Numbered from the stretch's first letter, positions 1-9,040 are shown. The stretch is DNA of 64,000 nt from Chitinophagaceae bacterium (GCA_019745155.1 JAIETM010000007.1:248001-312000); one strand, 5' to 3'. Numbers and translations: made by a program. Notes: a model not told the origin generated them from the sequence alone.

Positions 1-401
1 AGTCCGTTATTGCAGACAATACGCTGAATTGTTTTGTCGCCACTGATATTGCTGCGGCGGATATCATCCAAATTCCTGATGGTCGTTTCTTTGAGAATAT
101 CAATGCTGCCACTGGCATAAGCAATAACGAGTTGATTGGATGTGGCATCCCATGCAGCGGTGGTGATATCTACGCTGTTTAATCCATTTACCTTGGTAAA
201 TCTCTCTACTGAGTTATCTGCATCTACTGCAAAAACTGCATAAGGTGTTGTGGCATAAATCCGATCACCTTGAATAACCCCCGTTGTTTGTTGGTAGGGA
301 AAATGCTCTCTCCATTGACCGATGGGTTGCAAGCCTTGCTGTTGTGCCAACAAAGACAAACTACTACAGAAAAAAGATATGATCAATAGAAAGCGCACCA
401 T
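1..401 (-). CDS. porZ: PorZ, type IX secretion surface protein (partial, N-terminal part)
   Basis: Partial: the gene runs off the left edge and 133 residues are visible. They open with a signal peptide (hydrophobic residues 4-18, ending near SLLAQ). The pattern that follows (QWREHFPY, then IYATTPYAVFAVD, then VNGLNSVDIT, then GSIDILKE) matches the first beta-propeller blades of PorZ. In Porphyromonas PorZ belongs to the surface attachment complex of the type IX secretion system and delivers anionic LPS to the sortase PorU. ATG at 401 lies 21 bases after the ABC permease stop, so it is probably the last visible gene of the leftward operon that starts at 7355. The family call rests on recalled sequence patterns. 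Confidence 0.78.
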   Translation of the reverse strand, partial: MVRFLLIISFFCSSLSLLAQQQGLQPIGQWREHFPYQQTTGVIQGDRIYATTPYAVFAVDADNSVERFTKVNGLNSVDITTAAWDATSNQLVIAYASGSIDILKETTIRNLDDIRRSNISGDKTIQRIVCNNG

Positions 402-422
402 AATTAGATGCCTCTAAGATAC

Positions 423-1613
423 TTACTGCTGTACATGCTTGTGCACATAATTCCGGATGGATTGCCTGTTGGTAAGAAAAATAACCAACAATACGGCTGC
501 AGCGCAGGCAAATGTTAGCACAGCAGGATAGGCGGGTAGTATCACTTGTTGTGTGGCCAACCATTGGCTGATCAGGTATTGACAAACGGATAGTAGTATT
601 AATACCAATCCCATTAGTATCAGCTGCACAGGGAAGAATTTGCGCATCAGGAATTGACTGAGTGCTTTTGGTGATAAGCCTAGCGTAAGCAATAATTCGA
701 TATCTGCTTTTGACGTAGCAATGGTGATGCGAATGAACAGGCTAAATACTAGTAATGCAAACAACATCAAGATGAGTCCGATTGCACCCGCTGTTCCTGC
801 AACGATGTCTACAATTTTCCTGTATTTACTGAATCGGGTTTTATCTGCATCTGTTTTCAATCCATGTGCTTTCAGGTAATTGCTGAGTGCAGGATTGCCC
901 GGATCTTTTGTGCGAAGCACTACACGTGATACTTGATTATTGTCGCTACTGCCAAACTGCTGATTTGCCCATTGCATGAATGATTGAGGTACTAAGACTG
1001 AGGCTATTCGATCGCTGAACCCAACAATTCTTCCAGTATAACGCAGATCACCAGCCGGACTTTGAATTTTGATCACCAATGGAATCTGCTGTATGGCAGT
1101 TGTACTCAACTGAGGCAAGCCTTGTGATAAGGCAAATTGGAAATTATAAATATCAAGAAATAGATTGGGTACAATTAATGGAATAAACCTGCTTTCTTCA
1201 TTCCATTGCCATTGTTCTGGTTGTACGTCTAAGAAACTATCAGCGACAGCTTCAAAAGCAATGTCTGTATAAAAAGGAAATAATTCACTGGGTGATTCAA
1301 TGCCTGCTTTAAAGTGACTGCTTTCGATGATGCCGATAGATTCTGTAAAATCTTGTTTGCGTAAGTCTTCAATGGTTTGGGACGATATGCCTTTGCTTGA
1401 CCTTTGCAAGTTTTCGCTGGACTGATGAATTACTAAAAAGTTGGCAATACTGTCTTTATTAGCGGGGCTATTGAGTAGTGATTGAAAATTAGCTTGTAGC
1501 TGCACTGCTAGAACAATCAGCAACATCGCAACACCCATGGCAATCGTCGCTAAGATTCTACTCAGCCTGCCTGTGGCACTTTGGATGATGCTATGTAACA
1601 ATTGATGTAGCAT
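423..1613 (-). CDS. FtsX/MacB-like ABC transporter permease
   Basis: A 396-residue inner-membrane permease. One transmembrane helix near residues 20-42 is followed by a large periplasmic domain of about 220 residues. Three more helices follow (about 267-297, 325-350 and 360-382). This 1+3 arrangement is that of the FtsX/LolC/MacB class, which works on lipoproteins, peptides or cell-wall enzymes rather than transporting small solutes. The ATG at 1613 shares one base with the TGA of the ATPase (TGATG), indicating translational coupling, so the two form one transporter. The substrate cannot be read from the sequence. The position just before porZ suggests an envelope or surface-export role, which is inference. 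Confidence 0.75.
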   Translation of the reverse strand: MLHQLLHSIIQSATGRLSRILATIAMGVAMLLIVLAVQLQANFQSLLNSPANKDSIANFLVIHQSSENLQRSSKGISSQTIEDLRKQDFTESIGIIESSHFKAGIESPSELFPFYTDIAFEAVADSFLDVQPEQWQWNEESRFIPLIVPNLFLDIYNFQFALSQGLPQLSTTAIQQIPLVIKIQSPAGDLRYTGRIVGFSDRIASVLVPQSFMQWANQQFGSSDNNQVSRVVLRTKDPGNPALSNYLKAHGLKTDADKTRFSKYRKIVDIVAGTAGAIGLILMLFALLVFSLFIRITIATSKADIELLLTLGLSPKALSQFLMRKFFPVQLILMGLVLILLSVCQYLISQWLATQQVILPAYPAVLTFACAAAVLLVIFLTNRQSIRNYVHKHVQQ

Positions 1614-2257
1614 CAGAGCGTGTAGCGTTTGGTGTAGTTGAAATGGCTGTCATCATCTAAATCTGTCAATAGTATGCTAGCATGCTGTTGCGCACAAACA
1701 TCCTGTATCAGCTTTGCTGCGCGAGCTGTATTGGCCTCATCCAGGTGACTAAAAGGTTCGTCTAATAGCAGCCATTGAAAGGGTTGTACTAGCGCACGAA
1801 TGATGGCAATACGTTGTTGCTCACCATAGCTACAAATGCCTGCAGGTTGATCTAGGATATGTGTCACTTGCAATTGCTCAGCCATGGCAATTATTTGTGT
1901 TTCTGATACAGCCTCATTTTTGCTAATAGCTTTTTTCAGAAGGATATTTTCTTTTGCGGTTAGTTGTGGAAACAAGCGTAGGTCTTGGAAAACAACACTG
2001 ATTTGTGTAGCACGCAGCTTTGCAAGTTCATGGCTTGAAAACGTTTCTTGATGATCCCACAGAATGCTGCCAGTATAATCCTTACGCAATTGATAGAGGT
2101 AGTGTATCAAGGTTGTTTTGCCTGAACCGCTGGGTGCTTTGATGCGAATGATTTCTCCCTGCTGAAAGGTCAGAGCCTGATTCCAGATATCAGAACCCCT
2201 GCCGGATAATCTATCGAGCAGGGGTTTGGGTGTGATATGGTCTAATGCAATCTGCAT
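1613..2257 (-). CDS. ABC transporter ATP-binding protein (LolD/MacB-like), switch histidine absent
   Basis: A 214-residue nucleotide-binding protein that should power the adjacent permease. Visible motifs are Walker A (SGSGKTT, about 43-49), Q-loop Gln91 in VVFQD, signature SYGEQQR (143-149, with Tyr where SGGQ is usual), Walker B WLLLDEP (162-168) and D-loop SHLD. The usual switch His after the last strand (normally ILLVTHD) is not seen; the segment reads ILLTDLDDDS, with Asp199 near the expected place. At 214 residues it is slightly short for the LolD class. The ATG at 2257 overlaps the DUF4836 stop by one base (TAATG). ATPase identity is clear; efficient hydrolysis is less certain. Confidence 0.85.
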   Translation of the reverse strand: MQIALDHITPKPLLDRLSGRGSDIWNQALTFQQGEIIRIKAPSGSGKTTLIHYLYQLRKDYTGSILWDHQETFSSHELAKLRATQISVVFQDLRLFPQLTAKENILLKKAISKNEAVSETQIIAMAEQLQVTHILDQPAGICSYGEQQRIAIIRALVQPFQWLLLDEPFSHLDEANTARAAKLIQDVCAQQHASILLTDLDDDSHFNYTKRYTL

Positions 2258-3936
2258 TAACGAGTCATCAAATCTATATTGCGGATAGAATCAGATTCAC
2301 GCAGTACTTGTTTATTGTTTTTGCGCATATCTGCTGCAAAGCCCGTCATGAGTTTGATGATTGATACCAAACTATTTTCACCTTTATTATTCATTACTAC
2401 TTCGAATTTGCCTTCAACTGCTTTTCCATTAAAATTATCTGTTGTAGCAATCACGTGGCTGAATAATCCATCATAGTAAGCAGGTGTAGTGGCATTATTA
2501 CGCAATGCACCAATTATGCCGGATATGTCCATATAGAAAGCAACGGACTTGCCTTTTGCCTGCTCAAGAATGGCAGGGTCAATTGTTGCTTTGGCACTAG
2601 CCTGCATGAATGCAACAGCAGTAGTGCTATCACTAGCCATCAAAATACCATCTTGGTTGGCTTTGATGTAAAGGCCTATTTTCTCCATGAGTTCATTTGG
2701 AACATAGTCGTTGCCTCTTTTCTGCAACCATTTTCTTCCAACTGCACTGTCCATTAGTTTGGTGAATGATTGCTTGTTGCCTACAGGTGCATATAATACC
2801 AGCTTCCCGCTAGGCAATGAGAGTTTAAATGAAGTGTCACTGCTAATAGGCTTCATAGCAATATCACCAAAAGCAACCGTGATATCCCCTTTGATACACT
2901 GATAGAAATCCTGCAGTGTGAATCCACTTTCACGGATAAAGCCACCAGCTAATTCCTCTAATTGTAATTCATCTAGTATGGCGCCAATCAACTCAGGATT
3001 GAATGAAGCAGCAGTAAATCCTTGCACTTTGCCGGGAAACTGCTTAATCATATCAGTGTTCACCACTGGTCCTGCATATTTTTTGAAAATGCTCTTCATT
3101 TGAGGACTAGGGTAAAGGCGTGAAATACCTTCGATCTTTCCTTCAGTGAAGTGAATGGTATTGGTGCTGTAATTGTCTTTGAGCAAATTCTCGATACCAG
3201 GCAGGTTGAGTGGAGAGGCGCTTAACGATGCCAGTGCACCATTGCTGCTGCTGAACAACCATGCGTCTGCCGCGTCTTTCATCATATCATTGAATGCATC
3301 TAGCTCCTGCATAGAAGCTGATTTATCCAAGTTATAGATAGATTCTACTGATGCAGCAACCGCCTCTGCTTCTTTCTTCGGATCAGGTAAAGTAAACTTC
3401 ATATTAACAGAATCGAACTGTATGGGTCGGTCGTTTCTATAATACGAAATGAATGCACGTTCTTTATTCCAGCTTAGTACTGTATTGTCATTCAGATACA
3501 ATGCATCATATTTTTCTTTTGATTCAATTGTTTTGGCAATACTGTCTTTGCCAGCTTGTACCAATACCTGTTTGAATTTCTCTGCATCATTCAGGCCCAG
3601 TGAAAAAGCAATCTGCGTGCTGGTGCCGTTAAGCATAGAGCTTTTTTGTTGTACATAAGCAAACAGGTTTTTATCCCAGTCAATTCCCGCGCTGTCAAAT
3701 ACGCGCTTCAATACAGCTTTTGCTTTGGCGTCGCTGCTATCGTTCACGAAAATTTTAGACAGTACAGTGTCTAATTGCACATTGGCTTTTTTCATTTTTT
3801 CACGAAGCGACTGTGCATTCATGATCAATACTGCACTGGCATTCTTTGGAATGTATTTGGCTTCTTCGGTTTTCTTACCACAAGAAGCGAGTATCAGCAG
3901 CAGGCTGAAAATGAGTAATCCTTTTATCGGTTTCAT
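2257..3936 (-). CDS. DUF4836 family lipoprotein
   Basis: A 559-residue predicted lipoprotein. The start was set at ATG 3936, which gives MKPIKG followed by a hydrophobic stretch and a lipobox (ILASC, Cys19). The next segment, YIPKNASAVLIMNAQSL, is typical of the N-terminus of DUF4836, a Bacteroidota family of unknown function. The rest is a long soluble domain with no catalytic motif I recognise. It begins 4 bases after the stop of the GH3/beta-lactamase gene, and its own stop overlaps the ATPase start, so it belongs to that operon. Cell-envelope location is well supported; function is unknown. Confidence 0.75.
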   Translation of the reverse strand: MKPIKGLLIFSLLLILASCGKKTEEAKYIPKNASAVLIMNAQSLREKMKKANVQLDTVLSKIFVNDSSDAKAKAVLKRVFDSAGIDWDKNLFAYVQQKSSMLNGTSTQIAFSLGLNDAEKFKQVLVQAGKDSIAKTIESKEKYDALYLNDNTVLSWNKERAFISYYRNDRPIQFDSVNMKFTLPDPKKEAEAVAASVESIYNLDKSASMQELDAFNDMMKDAADAWLFSSSNGALASLSASPLNLPGIENLLKDNYSTNTIHFTEGKIEGISRLYPSPQMKSIFKKYAGPVVNTDMIKQFPGKVQGFTAASFNPELIGAILDELQLEELAGGFIRESGFTLQDFYQCIKGDITVAFGDIAMKPISSDTSFKLSLPSGKLVLYAPVGNKQSFTKLMDSAVGRKWLQKRGNDYVPNELMEKIGLYIKANQDGILMASDSTTAVAFMQASAKATIDPAILEQAKGKSVAFYMDISGIIGALRNNATTPAYYDGLFSHVIATTDNFNGKAVEGKFEVVMNNKGENSLVSIIKLMTGFAADMRKNNKQVLRESDSIRNIDLMTR

Positions 3937-3940
3937 CTTG

Positions 3941-6856
3941 CTATGGTTTAATGATGGCTTGATAAATGGCTTCCTGGATATTCGGACGCACATTTAGCTG
4001 ACCAAGATTATTGTTATTACGTGTTGGTGTAACGCGATTAGATAAGAAAATATATACCAGCTCTTCAGCAGGGTCAACCCATACACAAGTGCCTGTAAAG
4101 CCTGTATGTCCGTAAGTTGAGGGACTTACACTTTTGCTGGGATAAGCTTCTTTTCTGGTGGCATTGTCTTTTTCAGGTTTGTCAAAGCCAAGGCCTCTTC
4201 TGCTGATATTGCTGTTGTAAGCAGTAAATAAGTCTACGGTTTCTTTTTTCAAGTAGCGATTGCCATTCAGTTCACCGCCATTCAATAACATTTGATAGAG
4301 TTTGGCCAAATCATAAGCATTACTGAATAAGCCTGCATGACCAGATACGCCGCCAAACATAGAAGCACCTTCATCATGCACATCGCCACGAATCAGCTGC
4401 GCACGAAAATGTGGTTCGTATTCGCTTGGTACAATTTGGCCTAAAGCCATTTTTTCTCTAGGCTTGAAAGTGGTCGTCTGCATACCCAGTGGCTGATAAA
4501 AATTTTCGCTGGCATATACATTCAGCGGCTTGCCACTAATGGCTTCAACAATTTTACCTAAGAAGATAAAATCATTATCGCTATACACGTATTTGTTGGC
4601 AGGTGTGAATTTACTTTTCAGGATACGCTGAAACATGGTATCCACCCATGCATTTTTCAGGTATACATTTTCAGCTACGCGTGTCGTAAAGCCTGGCTGA
4701 GTATTGCTTGCATATAGGCTTTCTAAGCGCTTGCCTGTTGCAGTATCAATGGTTTCTCTGTAAAAGGGAATAAAGGGATTTAGTCCGGCTTGATGCAACA
4801 AAATATCGCGAATTTTTAATGGGGCTTTGTCTGAACCTTTGGTCCAGCTGAGGTAATCACCAATGGTTTTATCCAAATCCAGCTTGCCTTCTTCATATAG
4901 CTTCATTACTGAAACAGTTGTAGCAGAGATTTTCGTAACAGAGGCTAAGTCATATACTGAGCCTATTTGTACAGGTTCTGCTTGGTCGTAATTGTAATAA
5001 CCAAATGCTTTGTTGTAAACCACTTTTCCTTTTCTTGCTACCAATACCACACAGCCGGGAGTTGCCCCTTTGCTGATTGCTTCTTGCGCAATTGCATTGA
5101 TCTTATTTAATGCAGCACTACTCATACCTACTGATTCAGGTGCAGCCATTGGCAGGGTACTACTATTGTTGATACCAGCCCCATAATGGAAACGTTCATG
5201 AACAGTTACAGGTAAGCTGCCTTGTGCCGCTAATTTACCTTGCAGGATATCTGCAGCAGTATGTTGTGTGATGCTGTCATTTTCATAGCAAGCCAAAAGA
5301 TTTGGTGCATCTACAAAATTGTTAATGGCATAAGGATTACCGAATACAAAGCTGATACTGTTGTGGTAGCGTTGAATATCTTTTGCCAACTGTACACTGG
5401 CTTTACTGAGATCAAAATTATTGGCTGGTCTTCTGCTGTATTGATGGAGGCCAAGTACAATGGCATCATAGCTGGTTACTTTGTTTAGTAAATCAATTGC
5501 AGCAGCACTATCTGATTTATTATCAAATAAGAATACATCTGCATTCCAATCTGCCATCATTCTTTTTGAAAACACATGTTCTTTGCCATTGCCAATACCT
5601 ACATAGGCTATCTTTTTCTTGCCTTGCAACGGAAGAAGCTGCGCATTATTTAGTTTGAGTAGGGTGATGGCTTGCTTCGCCAACTCGGTGGTGATAGACC
5701 TTGTGTATTGATTCAGGTCTTCGACAAGATTCTGCGTATTGATGGTTGTTTTCTTATGTAGCCCTAAATGATACTTAGCTAGTAATACTTTCTTCACACG
5801 TGCATTCAAGTCATCCCAGCTCAGTTTGCCATCACGGATGGCTTGTTTTACTTTTTCAATGCTGCCCGGAATATCGCCGGGTAAACAAAGCATATCATTG
5901 CCGGCAATCAATGATTGCACAGCTGCATCGCCAGCAGGGAAGAATTTTGCAACACCTTTCATTTCTAAGGCATCAGTAAAAGTGATACCCTTAAAGCCTA
6001 ATTCATCGCGCAGCAGACTGGTTACATTGTTCTTGGATAAAGAAGTAGCCAAGTTGGCTGTTGTATCGATGGATGGAATATACAAATGTGCCACCATTAC
6101 ACTACCAACACCTGCTTTCAACAATTCACGGAATGGATATAGTTCCAGTTCATCTAATTGTTTGCGCGATTTGTTGATGATGGGCAAATCATAATGTGAA
6201 TCAACAGCCACATCGCCATGACCGGGAAAATGTTTGGCACAAGCCATCACACCCACATCCTGCATACCCTTCATATATTCAATACCGAAGCGTGCAACTT
6301 TGTATTTGTCTTCACCAAAGCTTCTATCATTGATAACCGGATTGTTGGGATTATTATTTACATCAATATCCGGTGCGTAGTTTACCTGAATACCCAAGCG
6401 CTTGCATTGTTCGCCTACAGCTTTACCAAATGCATAAATCTGCGCAGGATCATTTACGGCGCCCATCATAAGCTGGCGCGGAAAATTAATCACGCTATCT
6501 AGGCGCATGCCCAAGCCCCACTCGCCATCAATGGCAATCATCAAGGGTGTTTTGGCAATGGATTGATAGAAATTAGTGAGGTTGGCTTGGCGAACCGGTC
6601 CTCCTTGAAAGAAGCATAGTCCGCCAACATTGTATTTCTTAATCAAATCGGTTACCTGCTGAACATGATCGGCACCCAGATTACTGTGTGCACGAATCAC
6701 CATCAGCTGAGCAATTTTTTCGTCTTCGCTCAGTTTCTTGAACTGTTTGTTCACCCATTTGCGAGAAGCTTTTGTATCATCAAAAAAAGTTTGTGCAAAA
6801 AGGCTGTTTAAAATGGCAAAACTCAGCAGTAATGCAAGTAAGCGACGAAACATCAT
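3941..6856 (-). CDS. GH3 beta-N-acetylhexosaminidase (NagZ-like) fused to a beta-lactamase-type serine hydrolase
   Basis: A 971-residue exported two-domain enzyme. ATG at 6856 (or 6853, adjacent) is followed by a signal peptide ending near LFAQ. The N-terminal GH3 domain has the NagZ hallmark KHFPGHGD plus DSH (about 207-220), holding the catalytic Asp/His pair, and FTDALEMKG (about 290-298), where the Asp nucleophile sits. The C-terminal half is a penicillin-binding/beta-lactamase fold with SVTK (about 637-640), YSD (about 755) and HTG (about 915). GH3 enzymes of this type remove GlcNAc from peptidoglycan fragments, while the serine hydrolase half may act on cell-wall peptides or esters. Both active sites look intact. 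A role in murein recycling or remodelling in the periplasm is inferred from the families. Confidence 0.88.
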   Translation of the reverse strand: MMFRRLLALLLSFAILNSLFAQTFFDDTKASRKWVNKQFKKLSEDEKIAQLMVIRAHSNLGADHVQQVTDLIKKYNVGGLCFFQGGPVRQANLTNFYQSIAKTPLMIAIDGEWGLGMRLDSVINFPRQLMMGAVNDPAQIYAFGKAVGEQCKRLGIQVNYAPDIDVNNNPNNPVINDRSFGEDKYKVARFGIEYMKGMQDVGVMACAKHFPGHGDVAVDSHYDLPIINKSRKQLDELELYPFRELLKAGVGSVMVAHLYIPSIDTTANLATSLSKNNVTSLLRDELGFKGITFTDALEMKGVAKFFPAGDAAVQSLIAGNDMLCLPGDIPGSIEKVKQAIRDGKLSWDDLNARVKKVLLAKYHLGLHKKTTINTQNLVEDLNQYTRSITTELAKQAITLLKLNNAQLLPLQGKKKIAYVGIGNGKEHVFSKRMMADWNADVFLFDNKSDSAAAIDLLNKVTSYDAIVLGLHQYSRRPANNFDLSKASVQLAKDIQRYHNSISFVFGNPYAINNFVDAPNLLACYENDSITQHTAADILQGKLAAQGSLPVTVHERFHYGAGINNSSTLPMAAPESVGMSSAALNKINAIAQEAISKGATPGCVVLVARKGKVVYNKAFGYYNYDQAEPVQIGSVYDLASVTKISATTVSVMKLYEEGKLDLDKTIGDYLSWTKGSDKAPLKIRDILLHQAGLNPFIPFYRETIDTATGKRLESLYASNTQPGFTTRVAENVYLKNAWVDTMFQRILKSKFTPANKYVYSDNDFIFLGKIVEAISGKPLNVYASENFYQPLGMQTTTFKPREKMALGQIVPSEYEPHFRAQLIRGDVHDEGASMFGGVSGHAGLFSNAYDLAKLYQMLLNGGELNGNRYLKKETVDLFTAYNSNISRRGLGFDKPEKDNATRKEAYPSKSVSPSTYGHTGFTGTCVWVDPAEELVYIFLSNRVTPTRNNNNLGQLNVRPNIQEAIYQAIIKP

Positions 6857-6938
6857 GGCATATTTAAGTAATGGGCAAGTTAGCAATAAAAAATGGTTGG
6901 CATTTGCCAACCATCACTGCTATCCGCATATCATCCGA

Positions 6939-7355
6939 TTATGCTTCCGCTTCGTCCTCGCTTAGTTCGCGAAGCTTTGGCTCAATATTGTTTGCTTTCA
7001 AAATGCCATACCATTTTACCATCTTCTTCATATCGCTGGTATACACTCTTTCAAAATCCAAATCTGGGTAAACTTTGGCTAAATAAGCTTTTACTGCTGC
7101 CTGGTCTTTTTCAGAGGGCAAAGCTTCGCCGCTTTTCTCCATAGCCTGGAAAATCTCTACCAGGTTTACATTCTCACGAATGGTGTACACTTCAATGCTC
7201 TCTAAATGAGAGAAATTATGCTGTCTGCCGCTGACAAAACGTGTTTTATTATCGTCCAGACTGCGCACAATGGCACCATCTGCTTTGCTGCCCATTAACT
7301 CGAATAATCCGCTGAAACCACTGATAGCGATTAATTTGCTGTATTCCATACCCAT
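6939..7355 (-). CDS. DUF5606 family protein
   Basis: A 138-residue soluble protein with no signal peptide. The opening SKLIAISGFSGLFELMGSK and the IVRSLDD segment match the DUF5606 family of Bacteroidota, whose function is unknown. The C-terminal half is helical and acidic, ending EDEAEA. There are two possible ATG starts (7355 and 7349); the longer is given. It lies 82 bases upstream of the GH3 fusion gene on the same strand and is probably the first gene of the operon running to porZ. It is divergent from the KdnA-like gene across a 143-base spacer. Confidence 0.7.
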   Translation of the reverse strand: MGMEYSKLIAISGFSGLFELMGSKADGAIVRSLDDNKTRFVSGRQHNFSHLESIEVYTIRENVNLVEIFQAMEKSGEALPSEKDQAAVKAYLAKVYPDLDFERVYTSDMKKMVKWYGILKANNIEPKLRELSEDEAEA

Positions 7356-7457
7356 TGATTAAGGCGGCAAAAATAGGTGCTGACCGCCAATAAAACACAC
7401 CTGATTTGTTAATTGCCGTTTATCCAAGCGCGGGTAGGCTGCCTTGCATTCTTTTTC

Positions 7458-7465
7458 TACCTTTG
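7458..7465 (+). promoter_or_regulatory. Candidate -7 promoter box (TAnnTTTG) of the aminotransferase gene
   Basis: TACCTTTG, followed by C, matches the Bacteroidota housekeeping -7 consensus TAnnTTTGY and lies 33 bases before the ATG at 7499. No TTG lies at the usual -33 spacing, so the assignment is tentative. Confidence 0.4.
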
Positions 7466-7498
7466 CCGCGCAGCAAAGCTGTGTAAAACTGAATTGAT

Positions 7499-8698
7499 AT
7501 GCCAGGTTTTGAACTATTTGGAGCTGAGGAAAGAAAAGAAGTGAATGATGTGCTGGAAACAGGCATCCTCATGCGCTATGGATTTGATGGTCCGCGCAAG
7601 GGTATCTGGAAAGCGCAAGAGTTGGAAAAAGCAATCAATCAAACCTTTGGTTGTCAGTATGCACAGTTAACTTCTAGCGGTACAGCGGCTTTAACCACTG
7701 CCATGGCTGCACTGGGTGTAGGTGCTGGGCATGAAGTGATTATGCCATCTTTCACCTTTGTAGCCAGTTTTGAAGCAGTTCTCAGCGTAGGTGCAATACC
7801 TGTACTGGTAGATGTGGATGAAACATTGACATTGAACCCTGATGCAGTTCGCAAGGCCATCACGCCAGCGACCAAATGTATCATGCCTGTACACATGTGC
7901 GGTAGCATGGCTGATCTAGATGCATTGAAAGCGATATGCGATGAGCATAACTTGATCTTGTTAGAAGATGCCTGCCAGAGTATTGGCGGCACCTATAAGG
8001 GCAAGAAGTTGGGTACGATTGGTCATGCCGGTACTTTCTCTTTCGATTTTGTAAAGACCATCACTTGTGCAGAAGGTGGTGTAGTGATGACGAATAGTGA
8101 AGATGTATACATCAAGAGTGATGGCTATACCGATCATGGCCATGACCACAAAGGTGTTGACCGTGGTGCAGACCTGCATCCATTCATCGGATACAATTTC
8201 CGTATCTCAGAATTGCATGCTGCTGTTGGTTTGGCGCAGATTAGAAAGCTGGATCAGTTCTTGGCTATTCAGCGAAAAAATCACGCACAATTAAAATCCA
8301 TCATTGCATCTATACCGGGCATCAGTTTTAGACAAGTACCTGATCCTGCTGGAGATAGCTGTTCTTTCCTGAGTTGGTTCCTGCCAACAGAAGCACAAAC
8401 ACGCGCTGCCGTTGCTATGATGAAAGAAGCAGGTATCCTCGCTGGTAATTTCTATTGGTTCGATAATAACTGGCATTATATCCGCAAGTGGGATCACTTG
8501 AAACAACCTGCAAGTTTATTCCGCCTGTCTGATGCACAACAAACAGCTTTACAAAAATTGGCTACGCAAGACTTTACTGTGAGTGATGCAGTGATGAGTC
8601 GCTGTGTATCTACTGCCATTAGCTTGTTGTGGACAGAAGAGCAAATTCAACAGAAGGGTGAGGGCATGAAAGCTGCTATCCTTAAAGCACTTGCTTAA
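7499..8698 (+). CDS. kdnA: DegT/DnrJ/EryC1/StrS aminotransferase, KdnA-like (8-amino-3,8-dideoxy-octulosonate synthesis)
   Basis: A 399-residue PLP-dependent sugar aminotransferase. The predicted Schiff-base lysine is Lys186 in FDFVKTITCAEGG, and SSGTAAL (59-65) is the phosphate-binding turn. The N-terminus MPGFELFG, VHMCGSMADL (131-140), DHGHDHKG and the region around YWFDNNWHY closely resemble Shewanella KdnA as I recall it. KdnA aminates 8-oxo-3-deoxy-octulosonate to give Kdo8N, an LPS inner-core sugar that replaces Kdo. Its usual partner, the oxidase KdnB, is not in this window. The class is certain; the KdnA assignment is by recalled similarity and could instead be another sugar transaminase. 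Confidence 0.8.
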   Translation: MPGFELFGAEERKEVNDVLETGILMRYGFDGPRKGIWKAQELEKAINQTFGCQYAQLTSSGTAALTTAMAALGVGAGHEVIMPSFTFVASFEAVLSVGAIPVLVDVDETLTLNPDAVRKAITPATKCIMPVHMCGSMADLDALKAICDEHNLILLEDACQSIGGTYKGKKLGTIGHAGTFSFDFVKTITCAEGGVVMTNSEDVYIKSDGYTDHGHDHKGVDRGADLHPFIGYNFRISELHAAVGLAQIRKLDQFLAIQRKNHAQLKSIIASIPGISFRQVPDPAGDSCSFLSWFLPTEAQTRAAVAMMKEAGILAGNFYWFDNNWHYIRKWDHLKQPASLFRLSDAQQTALQKLATQDFTVSDAVMSRCVSTAISLLWTEEQIQQKGEGMKAAILKALA

Positions 8699-8703
8699 GC
8701 AAT

Positions 8704-9000
8704 TTATCGTCTAGGTGGTTGAGTGTTAGGCTGGTAACGACGTTTACCTTCTAGCATATCTGTGTATTCAATATTGCCAAGCCTGAAACGAAGGGGGAGT
8801 TTGGTGGTTTTCTCTACCTGCAATTCTTTTTTGCAGAAAAAGCCCAACTGCTTCGTGTAATAGTCTGCACTAATCAATCGAATTGGTTGATAGGTAATGC
8901 TGTCTTTTTTTAACAAAGATTTTCGTGCAATGCTGTCCTGCTGTGCATTTGCAAGGCCGTTTATTAAGGAGAAAATCAGAAAGAAACAAATCTGTTTCAT
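8704..9000 (-). CDS. Small exported hypothetical protein
   Basis: A 98-residue protein with a clear N-terminal signal peptide (MKQICFFLIF, cleavage near NAQQ). The mature part is basic and contains YYTKQLGFFCKKEL, then KLPLRFRLGNIEYTDMLEG, and ends NTQPPRR. I recall similar short exported proteins in Chitinophagaceae but no named family. Its stop lies 5 bases from the stop of the convergent aminotransferase gene, with no terminator hairpin between them. Function unknown; probably periplasmic or surface-located. Confidence 0.6.
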   Translation of the reverse strand: MKQICFFLIFSLINGLANAQQDSIARKSLLKKDSITYQPIRLISADYYTKQLGFFCKKELQVEKTTKLPLRFRLGNIEYTDMLEGKRRYQPNTQPPRR

Positions 9001-9040
9001 GCAGTACCCGATTGAATAGTATGTAAATTTACGGCCAAAT

